DNA of 10,287 nt from an uncultured Oscillospiraceae bacterium (GTDB lineage Bacteria > Bacillota > Clostridia > Oscillospirales > Oscillospiraceae), in the NCBI GenBank assembly GCA_934659445.1, contig CAKUHV010000062.1, positions 1 through 10,287 of the forward strand, given 5' to 3'. A program made the position numbers and the translations under genes. Positions 1-6,106 of this stretch are shown here, in pieces. Every line of letters starts with the position of its first letter. The stretch's first letter is position 1. Below the pieces are notes generated by a model. The model saw only the letters and a program-made list of their open reading frames with translations, was not told the origin of the DNA and did no database searches.

Positions 1-1
1 G

Positions 2-40
2 TTCACCGTCAAGCTGGTGAAGAAGCCGGAAATGCCCTGA
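2..40 (+). CDS. C-terminal end of an unidentified + strand gene (partial)
   Basis: The frame starting at base 2 reads FTVKLVKKPEMP and then TGA. Eleven of its twelve sense codons end in G or C, which matches the strong third-position bias of the other genes; the other two + frames over the same bases do not. This suggests the tail of a real gene that begins upstream of the window and converges on the aminopeptidase gene. Only twelve residues are visible, so no family can be named. I see no clear terminator hairpin after it. Confidence 0.4.
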   Translation, partial: FTVKLVKKPEMP

Positions 41-91
41 AAGAAATCAGAATACGACGATAATAGGACACCCATCGGCCACGCCCTTTTT

Positions 92-2128
92 TTATCCCTT
101 TTCCTGCTCCAGCTTTCGCCGCAGGGCCTCTGTGGCCTGCCGCTCCAGCCGGGACAGCTGCGGCCGGGGCATACCCAGCAGGCGGGCGCAGCGGGACTGG
201 GGCATTTCCTGCCAATAGCGCAGGTGCAGCACCGTGCGCTCCAGCGCAGGCAGCTGCTCCAGCGCCTTCTGCATGGCCTGCCGCTCCGGCGTGTCCTTCT
301 CCGCCGCCTTCCGGCCCGGGCTCCCGGCCCCGTCCGGGGGCAGCACCGGCTCTGTAGCCTTCTCCAGCCAGACCAGATCCTCGCCGGACAGCAGGGGGGA
401 CACCGTTTCATACACCGTCCGGTGGTAGGCGTTGAGCAGACCGATCTCCTCGTCACTCATCAGGGACAGGTCCAGCCCGGCGGTGTCGAAGGGCACCATG
501 GTCAGGGTCTGGAAGTACATATACTGGCCGAACTCCGTGGCCTCGCCCCGGCGCACCAGCATCAGGTCTTCGTGGCGGATGCCGTATTTGCCGGCTTCAT
601 AGAACCCCGGCTCGTTGGAGAGGATCATCCCCTCCTCCAGCACCTGGGGCACGAACTTGCCGTCCAGCTTCCAGCCCATACTCTGGGGCCCCTCGTGGAC
701 ACACAGCACATAGCCCACCCCGTGGCCGGTGCCGTGGTTGTAGTCCAGCCCCCGCTGCCATAGGGGGCCGCGGGCCAGATAGTCCAGATTGGCCCCGCAG
801 GTACCGTGCAGGAATCTGGCTGCGCCCAGACGCAGGTGGCCCTGAAGCACAAGGGTGTAGGAGGTCTTTTCCTCCTGAGTCAGGGGGCCCAGGGGGATGG
901 TGCGGGTGATGTCGGTGGTGCCGTCACGGTACTGTCCGCCGCTGTCGCACAGACACAGGCCCCGCGCCTGCATGGGGATGTCGCTCTCGGCAGTGGGGGA
1001 GTAGTGGACGATGGCGGCGTGGGGGCCGTAGGCCATGATGGTGTCGAAGCTGGGCTCCAGAAAGCTGCCGGCCTCGCGGCGGAGCTGCTCCAGTCTGGCG
1101 CTGGCGGACAGCTCGGTGACCTGGTTGCCCCGGGCGACGCTCTCCTGCAGCCAGCGGATGAAGCGGCATACGGCGGCGCCGTCCCGAATGTGAGCCTGCC
1201 GGACATGTTCCATCTCCTGGGGCGTTTTGACGGCCTTCATCAGCAGTACAGGGCTGGGCTGCTCCAGCACATGGGCGGAGATGCTGCTCAGAATACGGCA
1301 GTTGGCTCCGGCGGGGTCCACCATCACCGTGTCCCCCTGGGGCAGGGCGGCCAGCAGGCCGTAGATGCCGTCATAGTCCGCCAGCTCCACCCCGCAGGCG
1401 GCCAACTTTTCCGCGATCTCCTGGCTGAGGATCTCTTTGTGGACGCACAGGGTGGCCCCCTCCCGGCCGATGAGCAGATAGGACAGGAACACGGGGGTGC
1501 AGGCCACGTCGTCCCCCCGCAGGTTCAGGGTCCAGGCGATCTGATCCAGGGCGGTGAGCACCAGCCACTGGGCCTGCTTCTCCTCCATGACCTTGCGCAG
1601 GCGCTCCAGCTTCTCCTCCCGGGTCTGGCCGGCAAACTCCGGGGTCAGCTCCCACACGGGGCGTCTGGACATGGGGGGACGGTCCGTCCAGATCTCATCC
1701 ACCAGGTCCCGGTCGGTCACAAAGGCGACCCCCTTGTCCTTCAAACTGCGCTCCAGACTGCGCAGAAAGCTCACCCGCACGGTGCGGCCGTCGAAGCCCA
1801 GCACCTCTCCGGGCTGAAGCCGGTCGGCCAGATATTGCTCGATATAGGGCACTCCGGGCTGCCCCACCTTCATCAGGTCGATGGTGCTGCCCTCCAGCTG
1901 GGCCCCGGCCTGAAGGAAGTAGCGGCCATCCGTCCAGAGGGCGGCGCTGTCCATGGTGACCACAAGGGTGCCGGCGGAGCCGGTAAAGCCAGACAGCCAG
2001 GCCCGGGCCTTGAAGTAGTCCCCCACATACTCCGAGCAGTGAAAGTCGTCGGTGACCACCAGATAGGCGGCCATGCCCCGCTCCTGCATCAGTCTGCGCA
2101 GGGCGGAGAGTTTTTCGGGTGTGTTCAT
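92..2128 (-). CDS. Xaa-Pro aminopeptidase (aminopeptidase P, M24B) with C-terminal sigma-70 region 4-like domain
   Basis: This is a metallo-aminopeptidase that removes an N-terminal residue preceding proline, probably in the cytoplasm since no signal peptide is visible. It has the long three-domain architecture: two creatinase-like N-terminal domains (about 1-300) and a pita-bread catalytic domain (about 305-560). The dinuclear metal ligands are all visible: D395 (CDSGGQY), D406 (TTDITRT), H469 (HGTGHGVG), E506 (SNEPGFY) and E520 (RHEDL). H375 (VHYSPT), H465 and H478 match the known active-site histidines. The usual family C terminus is reached near residue 596. After it comes a charged linker and then residues 613-674, which resemble the helix-turn-helix of sporulation sigma factors (LPALERTVLHLRYW ... 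RPQLSRLERQA). The start ATG follows AAGGAG at 7-base spacing. It lies 52 bases downstream of the ATC hydrolase gene and is probably cotranscribed with it. Peptidase function is near certain; the role of the extension is unknown. Confidence 0.93.
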   Translation of the reverse strand: MNTPEKLSALRRLMQERGMAAYLVVTDDFHCSEYVGDYFKARAWLSGFTGSAGTLVVTMDSAALWTDGRYFLQAGAQLEGSTIDLMKVGQPGVPYIEQYLADRLQPGEVLGFDGRTVRVSFLRSLERSLKDKGVAFVTDRDLVDEIWTDRPPMSRRPVWELTPEFAGQTREEKLERLRKVMEEKQAQWLVLTALDQIAWTLNLRGDDVACTPVFLSYLLIGREGATLCVHKEILSQEIAEKLAACGVELADYDGIYGLLAALPQGDTVMVDPAGANCRILSSISAHVLEQPSPVLLMKAVKTPQEMEHVRQAHIRDGAAVCRFIRWLQESVARGNQVTELSASARLEQLRREAGSFLEPSFDTIMAYGPHAAIVHYSPTAESDIPMQARGLCLCDSGGQYRDGTTDITRTIPLGPLTQEEKTSYTLVLQGHLRLGAARFLHGTCGANLDYLARGPLWQRGLDYNHGTGHGVGYVLCVHEGPQSMGWKLDGKFVPQVLEEGMILSNEPGFYEAGKYGIRHEDLMLVRRGEATEFGQYMYFQTLTMVPFDTAGLDLSLMSDEEIGLLNAYHRTVYETVSPLLSGEDLVWLEKATEPVLPPDGAGSPGRKAAEKDTPERQAMQKALEQLPALERTVLHLRYWQEMPQSRCARLLGMPRPQLSRLERQATEALRRKLEQEKG

Positions 2129-2180
2129 ATCGGTAACTCCTTTTCCGTTCCCCGCGCCCGGGGGCGGGGGGTGTTGTAGT

Positions 2181-2789
2181 TCAGTTCAGCCGCAGGCCGA
2201 AGTCGCAGCAGTCGTCCCCGGCGGCCAGGGTCTTGGCAATGCGCCAGTGCAGCCTTGGGTGCAGCCCGCCGTAAGCCGCGTCGTGCCCCGCGCAGAAGGC
2301 GGCGCACAGCTCGGGACAGCCGTAGTCGGTGCACACCTCCAGACAGGGACAGCACAGCACGTCCAGATAAAATTTCCGGCCCGTCACCTCATAATTGCGC
2401 ACCTGAAAGCCGTCGTCCGGGTGGAAAGCGGAGGCCAGCAGCTGGTCCATCACCCATGGGGCGGCGCGGAAGAAGCCGGGGGGCTTCATCAGCCCCCGCA
2501 GCAGCCGCCCGGTGCGGGCGCTGCGCTCCGCGATCAGGGTGCGCACCACCTCCAGCGCCTGCTGCCGGGGGATGGCGGTACACATCACGCGGTAGACCGC
2601 CACGGCGGGCAGGAGCTGCTTTTCCAGAAGGGGGGGCACCCTTCCATCGGGGCCCCGGCGCTCCGCCAGCAGTTGCCGCAGCTGGACCAAGGCGCTGTTG
2701 TACAGCGGGTCGGCCAGGCGGGGGGTCAAAACACGCTGCATCTCCGCCCGAAAGCCGCGGATCAGATAGTTGGTCTCCGGTTTGGCCAT
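2181..2789 (-). CDS. L-2-amino-thiazoline-4-carboxylic acid (ATC) hydrolase family protein
   Basis: This 202-residue soluble protein looks like a member of the ATC hydrolase family, named for the enzyme that opens the thiazoline ring of ATC on the way to L-cysteine. The second half carries the features I associate with the family: a cysteine-rich segment (C146, C147, C149, C153, C158 in GCPE, C162, C166), followed by D170 and a C-terminal GDDCCDFGL block (C194, C195, D196). The N-terminal half is mostly helical with many Leu and Arg residues. The start ATG is preceded by GGAGGT at good spacing. It is the first gene of a probable two-gene unit with the aminopeptidase. Family members in gut Firmicutes are rarely characterised, so the true substrate is open; some other thiol- or metal-dependent hydrolase activity is possible. 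Confidence 0.75.
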   Translation of the reverse strand: MAKPETNYLIRGFRAEMQRVLTPRLADPLYNSALVQLRQLLAERRGPDGRVPPLLEKQLLPAVAVYRVMCTAIPRQQALEVVRTLIAERSARTGRLLRGLMKPPGFFRAAPWVMDQLLASAFHPDDGFQVRNYEVTGRKFYLDVLCCPCLEVCTDYGCPELCAAFCAGHDAAYGGLHPRLHWRIAKTLAAGDDCCDFGLRLN

Positions 2790-2833
2790 GGCTGTACCTC
2801 CAGAAGTCCCTCAGGGAGGGTCGGCATAGCCCT

Positions 2834-2862
2834 ATTATAATGCGTGCGGGACAAAGCCGCAA
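2834..2862 (-). promoter_or_regulatory. Probable promoter of the ATC hydrolase-aminopeptidase unit
   Basis: On the - strand a perfect -10 box TATAAT (2839-2834) lies 17 bases from a weak -35 candidate, TTGCGG (2862-2857). Transcription would start near 2827, about 38 bases before the ATC hydrolase start codon. It sits directly after the terminator of the upstream deacetylase gene, which supports an independent transcription unit. Confidence 0.6.
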
Positions 2863-2873
2863 GCCCCGGGCGC

Positions 2874-2904
2874 AAAAACCGGGGACGGCGGCAGCCGTCC
2901 CCGG
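2874..2904 (-). terminator. Rho-independent terminator after the deacetylase gene
   Basis: A perfect 11-bp stem (2879-2889 with 2894-2904, CCGGGGACGGC) and a 4-base loop are followed on the - strand by five T residues (2878-2874). It begins five bases after the deacetylase stop codon, so it ends that transcript and separates it from the ATC hydrolase unit. Confidence 0.9.
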
Positions 2905-2909
2905 CGGGG

Positions 2910-3716
2910 TCAGGCCGGGCACTGCCGGCCTGTGTGGTCGATGGTGTAGTCCTGCCCGTACTGGCCGGGCAGCAGCAGATCGGAGATGGGCAGGAAGGTG
3001 TACCCCTCCCGCAGCAGGGTCTCCAGTATGGCGGGCAGGGCCTCCGGCGTGTGCTTGGCTGCGTTGTGGAACAGGACGATGGAGCCGGGCTGCACCTTTT
3101 CCGTAACCCGCTTGACGATCTGATCGGCGGGCAGGTCCTTCCAGTCCAGACTGTCCACATCCCACTGGATGGGCTCCATGCCCGCGGCGCGGATGGCGGA
3201 GATGGAGCGGTCGTCGTAGTCCCCATAGGGCGGGCGCACCAGAGTGGGCCGCACCCCGGTGACGGCCTCGATCTTGTCGTTGCAGGCGCTCAGGTCGTCC
3301 ATCACCTCCTGGGCGGACAGCTGGGGGTAGTGGGCGTGGGTGTTGGAGTGGTTCATCACCTGGTGCCCCGCGTCGTGCAGGGCCTTCACCGACTCCGGGT
3401 ACTTCTCTGCCCACTGGCCCACCACAAAGAAGGTGGCGGGCACCTGATAGCGGGCCAGAATGTCGATGAGCTGCTGGGTGTCCTCGTTGCCCCAGGCGGC
3501 GTCGAAGCTGATGGCCACCAGCTTCTGCTCCCGCTGCACGCAGTAGATGGGCAGCTGCCGGGCAGAGGCGGACACATTCATGGCCGCCGGCCAGTTCACG
3601 GCCCAGAGAATGGCCGCCGCCATCACCGCCGTCCCCACGGCGGCCAGCCACCGCCGGCGGATCACCAGAAGCAGGGGGCGCTTTCCGCCGCTTTTCCGTG
3701 TTCTCTTCCAAAGCAT
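2910..3716 (-). CDS. PdaB-like polysaccharide deacetylase (NodB homology), membrane-anchored
   Basis: This is a carbohydrate esterase family 4 type protein, 268 residues from the chosen start. A basic N terminus and one hydrophobic segment (about 22-41) indicate a signal anchor placing the catalytic domain outside the membrane. NodB motifs are visible in order: SFDAAWG (70-76, with D72 as likely catalytic base), HSNTH (123-127, metal histidines), RPPYG (161-165), WDVDSLDW (185-192) and LFHN (215-218). The second Asp of the classical TFDD motif is replaced by Ala, a pattern I associate with the PdaB sporulation subgroup. PdaB acts on spore cortex peptidoglycan in Bacillus, so a role in sporulation or wall modification is inferred. 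The start at 3716 is preferred because GGAGGG lies about 8 bases upstream. ATG at 3722 is too close to that site, and the frame extended to 3848 would run through the azlD terminator hairpin. Confidence 0.85.
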   Translation of the reverse strand: MLWKRTRKSGGKRPLLLVIRRRWLAAVGTAVMAAAILWAVNWPAAMNVSASARQLPIYCVQREQKLVAISFDAAWGNEDTQQLIDILARYQVPATFFVVGQWAEKYPESVKALHDAGHQVMNHSNTHAHYPQLSAQEVMDDLSACNDKIEAVTGVRPTLVRPPYGDYDDRSISAIRAAGMEPIQWDVDSLDWKDLPADQIVKRVTEKVQPGSIVLFHNAAKHTPEALPAILETLLREGYTFLPISDLLLPGQYGQDYTIDHTGRQCPA

Positions 3717-3796
3717 CGCCATATCCCTCCAGAATCGCCCGCCGGAGCGGGACGCAGTTTCATAGGAGAAGGATATTCGCGTTGCGCAAAAAAGAG

Positions 3797-3833
3797 AACA
3801 CCCGCTTGTCGAAAAGACTTTTCGACAAGCGGG
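3797..3833. terminator. Palindromic hairpin, probable terminator of azlCD
   Basis: A perfect 15-bp stem (3801-3815 with 3819-3833) closes a 3-base GAC loop. It starts seven bases after the azlD stop codon on the - strand and is followed there by a T-rich stretch (TGTTCTCTTTTTT), so termination of azlCD is the likely function. The core CTTGTCGAAAAGACTTTTCG is shared with a second hairpin at 9864-9899, which suggests a dispersed repeat family. Confidence 0.75.
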
Positions 3834-3840
3834 CGCTTGC

Positions 3841-4143
3841 TTATACAAGAAAAAATTCCAGCAGGATCACCGTGCCGCAGCACAGCAGGGATACGGGCAG
3901 CAGTCCCAGCCCCAGCCAGGCGCACAGAATGCCCACCACCAGAGCGGCCGCCCCGGCGATGGGGGACTGGGTGGCGGTAACGATGGCGGGAAAGGTCATC
4001 ACCGCCAGGGTGACATAGGGCACATAATAGAGGAAGGAGCGGAGGAACACGCTGCGGATGGGCCTGCGGATCAGGGTGAGGGGAAGGGCGCGGATGGCAT
4101 AGGTGGTAAGGGCCATGACGAGAATGTAGAGATAGGTCTTCAC
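3841..4143 (-). CDS. azlD: Branched-chain amino acid exporter, small subunit AzlD
   Basis: This is a 100-residue, very hydrophobic protein of the AzlD family, the small partner of AzlC in export of branched-chain amino acids and their analogues. It opens with KTYLYILVMALTTYAIRALP, and the Y-x-x-R-x-x-P pattern at the end of the first helix is typical of AzlD. Three further membrane segments follow (about 43-57, 61-80 and 82-98). The start is taken as GTG at 4143. It overlaps the azlC stop in a GTGA arrangement and has GGGAGG about 8 bases upstream, which implies translational coupling. The longer upstream frame runs antiparallel-coded through azlC and is not real. Identity is secure from sequence and gene order; the exported substrate is inferred from the family. 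Confidence 0.9.
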   Translation of the reverse strand: MKTYLYILVMALTTYAIRALPLTLIRRPIRSVFLRSFLYYVPYVTLAVMTFPAIVTATQSPIAGAAALVVGILCAWLGLGLLPVSLLCCGTVILLEFFLV

Positions 4144-4844
4144 TGGGGAGCCTCCCTTCGGGGGAACAGAATGGCCGCTCCGGCGGAGATGACCACCGTC
4201 AGCAGCAGAATGCGCACCCCCTCGGACCACTCCCGCACCACAGGCAGGACGGAAAACAGCCAGCCGCTGGCAAAGCTGACGGCGATGCACCCCAGCACCA
4301 CCCGGCTGCGTTTCCCCTCGGGGACGATGATGGCCAGAAACATACCGAACAGCATGACGGAGCAGCCGCTGACCGCCCACTGGGGCATCAGGTTCCCCGT
4401 CAGCACGCCCAGCACCGTGCCCAGACTCCAGCCGGGGATGGCGGCGCACATGGCCCCGGCGTAGTACCACACGCTGAGATAGCCCGGCTGGGCGATGGCG
4501 ATGCCGAAGATTTCGTCCGTCAGGTCGAAGGCCAGAAACAGCCGCTGGGCCAGAGAGGTGCCGGGGGCCAGATGCTGGCTGAGGGCGCAGCTCATCAGCA
4601 TATACCGGGCGTTGACCACCAGCATCATCAGCACCATCATCAGAAAGCCAGCGTCCCCGGCGATCACGGTGATGCCGCCGTATTCCCCGGCGGAGGCGTT
4701 GTTCAGCAGACTGAGCAGAAAGCCCTGAAAGGGGCTGAGACGGGCGGCGCGGCAGGAGATGCCCAGCCCGAAGCTGACTGCCAGATAGCCCAGAGCGATG
4801 GGGATGCCGTCGTGCAGACCGTAAAGAAACTTTTCCTTTTTCAT
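4140..4844 (-). CDS. azlC: Branched-chain amino acid exporter, large subunit AzlC
   Basis: This 234-residue polytopic inner-membrane protein is of the AzlC family, the large subunit of a two-component exporter for branched-chain amino acids. Family features include the N-terminal LYGLHDGIPIALGYLAVSFG, the small-residue-rich NNASAGEYGG region near residue 50, NARYMLMSCALSQHL, and the FDLTDEIFGIA block in the middle. About six or seven hydrophobic segments can be counted. ATG at 4844 is chosen because the hydrophobic family N terminus begins there and AAAGG lies about 10 bases upstream; the frame further upstream crosses the promoter region. It is cotranscribed with azlD and divergent from a LysR gene, the common arrangement for a regulator and its target exporter. 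Confidence 0.92.
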   Translation of the reverse strand: MKKEKFLYGLHDGIPIALGYLAVSFGLGISCRAARLSPFQGFLLSLLNNASAGEYGGITVIAGDAGFLMMVLMMLVVNARYMLMSCALSQHLAPGTSLAQRLFLAFDLTDEIFGIAIAQPGYLSVWYYAGAMCAAIPGWSLGTVLGVLTGNLMPQWAVSGCSVMLFGMFLAIIVPEGKRSRVVLGCIAVSFASGWLFSVLPVVREWSEGVRILLLTVVISAGAAILFPRREAPQ

Positions 4845-4874
4845 AGATGCAGAACCTTTATCAGCAAGATCGAT

Positions 4875-4900
4875 GTCCGCGCCGGAAAGACGGCTCGGAC
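4875..4900 (-). other. Hairpin near the 5' end of the azlCD leader
   Basis: An inverted repeat with a 5-bp outer stem (GTCCG/CGGAC), one mismatch and a 4-bp inner stem (GCCG/CGGC) surrounds a 6-base loop. It would lie within a few bases of the predicted azlCD transcript start. It could stabilise the mRNA or be regulatory. No T-run follows it, so it is not a simple attenuator. Confidence 0.4.
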
Positions 4901-4910
4901 ACTGAGGGCT

Positions 4911-4939
4911 ATTATACTCCCTGGATTGACATAAGTAAA
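4911..4939 (-). promoter_or_regulatory. azlCD promoter
   Basis: On the - strand TATAAT (4916-4911) lies 17 bases from TTTACT (4939-4934). This matches the housekeeping sigma consensus fully at -10 and in four of six positions at -35. Its -35 box lies inside the spacer of the opposing lysR promoter, so the two divergent promoters physically overlap and probably compete. Confidence 0.7.
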
Positions 4940-4954
4940 CCGGATGATTATAAT
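4926..4954 (+). promoter_or_regulatory. lysR promoter, perfect sigma-70 consensus
   Basis: TTGACA (4926-4931), a 17-base spacer and TATAAT (4949-4954) match the housekeeping consensus at every position. Transcription should start near 4961, about 56 bases before the lysR start codon. Such a strong promoter in front of a regulator usually implies tight repression; LysR autorepression is the likely brake. Confidence 0.85.
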
Positions 4955-4969
4955 AAAATGATAAGTGAA
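4931..4969. promoter_or_regulatory. Candidate LysR operator: paired ATAAGTnAA direct repeats
   Basis: ATAAGTAAA (4931-4939) and ATAAGTGAA (4961-4969) are near-identical direct repeats 30 bases apart, close to three helical turns. They flank the lysR -10 box, and the first covers the azlCD -35 box. An imperfect ATAA...TTAT dyad spans 4931-4951. The position suits a regulator that acts on both promoters, but binding by this LysR protein is inferred only. Confidence 0.35.
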
Positions 4970-5016
4970 AGCGATATGACCTGCCGCCCGGCGGCGGGGA
5001 CAGGGGGCTGAACGGG

Positions 5017-5895
5017 ATGACATCAAAATATGAGATCTTCTGCACCGTGGTAGAGTGCGGCGGCTTTACCGAGGCTGCCCGGCAGCTGAACTACTCCCAG
5101 AGCGCTGTCAGTCAGGCGGTGCGCACCCTGGAGCAGGAGCTGGGGGTGCGGCTGATCAGCCGGGAGCGCCACCGCCTGACCCTGACCAAGGACGGAAAGA
5201 CCTATCTGCCCTATATCCGCGAGATCACCGCCGCCGAGCGCCGGCTGGAGCAGAAGCAGGCGGAGATGCGCAATCTGGACAACTGCGTGATCCGTCTGGG
5301 CACCTTTACCAGCGTCAGTCAGACCTATCTGCCCCAGCGCATCCGGGTGTTCAACGGGCGCTACCCCGGGGCCCGGTTCTCCATGTATCAGGGGGGGTAT
5401 GACGACATCGCCCAGTGGGTGGACACGGGGGAGGCCGATCTGGGCTTTATCAGTCTGGACGCCATCACCCCCGCCAACTATAAGATGCTCTACCGGGACC
5501 GCATGGTGGCGGTGCTCCCTCTGGAGCACCCTCTGGCCGGGGCGGAGGAGGTCACCCTGGCCCAGCTGGCCCGGGAACCCCTGCTCATGCTGGACGAGGG
5601 TAAGTACAGCGCCGCCATGCAGGCCTTTCAGGCCCACGGGCTGACCCCCGACGTGCGGTGCCAGGTGTATGACGACTACACCATCCTTGCTATGGTGCGC
5701 CAGGGGCTGGGCAACTCCATCCTGTATGAGCTGGTCACACGGAACTTCGGCAACCAGGTGGCTTTGGTGCCCATTCGGGAGGCCCCCCAGCGCCGGGTGG
5801 CCCTGTTCTGGAAGAACTGGGAGACCCTGCCCTTTGCCGCCCGGGAGTTCGCCGGATTCCTGATGGCCGAGCTGGAGGGGAAAGAGGAGACGTAA
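5017..5895 (+). CDS. LysR family transcriptional regulator, probable regulator of azlCD
   Basis: This 292-residue LysR-type regulator has an N-terminal winged helix-turn-helix (about 1-60), with the typical FTEAARQLNYSQSAVSQAVR recognition region and LEQELGVRLISRERHRLTLT wing. A helical linker follows (about 60-88). The periplasmic-binding-protein-like effector domain (about 90-287) includes the usual IRLGTF, EADLGFIS and AVLPLEHPLA segments. LysR proteins act as tetramers in the cytoplasm and often control a divergent operon; here that is azlCD, so a branched-chain or related amino acid effector is plausible. The start ATG has a G-rich AGGGGG site about 10 bases upstream. The likely promoter is a perfect consensus that overlaps the azlCD promoter. 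Family assignment is certain; target and effector are inferred from position. Confidence 0.95.
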   Translation: MTSKYEIFCTVVECGGFTEAARQLNYSQSAVSQAVRTLEQELGVRLISRERHRLTLTKDGKTYLPYIREITAAERRLEQKQAEMRNLDNCVIRLGTFTSVSQTYLPQRIRVFNGRYPGARFSMYQGGYDDIAQWVDTGEADLGFISLDAITPANYKMLYRDRMVAVLPLEHPLAGAEEVTLAQLAREPLLMLDEGKYSAAMQAFQAHGLTPDVRCQVYDDYTILAMVRQGLGNSILYELVTRNFGNQVALVPIREAPQRRVALFWKNWETLPFAAREFAGFLMAELEGKEET

Positions 5896-5906
5896 AGCAT
5901 ACCCCC

Positions 5907-5938
5907 GCCCCGCGCCGGACACAGCCCCGGCGCGGGGC
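5907..5938. terminator. GC-rich hairpin after lysR
   Basis: A perfect 12-bp stem (5907-5918 with 5927-5938, GCCCCGCGCCGG) with an 8-base loop begins 11 bases after the lysR stop codon. Only TT follows on the + strand, so it is a weak or factor-assisted terminator. It still marks the lysR transcript end and lies before the Rnf-like operon. Confidence 0.6.
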
Positions 5939-6106
5939 TTCACGCAGGGGCGGGCGGCGGGAGAAATTGTAAATTTTCCCGGCTCCACTGGATTTTTCCG
6001 GGGACATGATGTATGATAAAATGTCTGAGAAATATGGAATCGCGGGCTGATGTCCGCTGACCCGCAGGCGGAAGAGAAAAAGCCGCCCCGCGGGAGGAGG
6101 TACCCT

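Noticed and set aside
41..91. Terminator between the two convergent genes at the left edge
   Set aside because: A T7 run is present at 87-93, but I find no stable stem beside it, only a 3-bp GGC/GCC pairing.
2148..2172. GC-rich inverted repeat between the ATC hydrolase and aminopeptidase genes
   Set aside because: A short stem of about 6 bp with no T-run on the - strand; it is unlikely to terminate the operon.
806..2179. Long + strand frame (457 codons) opposite the aminopeptidase gene
   Set aside because: Shadow of the - strand gene, with low-complexity composition and no domain.
3717..3848. N-terminal extension of the deacetylase to 3848
   Set aside because: It would translate the azlD terminator hairpin and overlap the azlD stop; a good ribosome site places the start at 3716.
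5989..6017. Promoter for the Rnf-like operon (TGGATT-N17-TATGAT)
   Set aside because: The -10 like box is plausible, but the -35 match is poor and other registers fit about as well, so it is not listed as a feature.
6050..6106. Upstream start for rnfC at 6050
   Set aside because: The extra 19 residues are unlike the family N terminus, while ATG at 6107 has a strong GGAGG site at ideal spacing.
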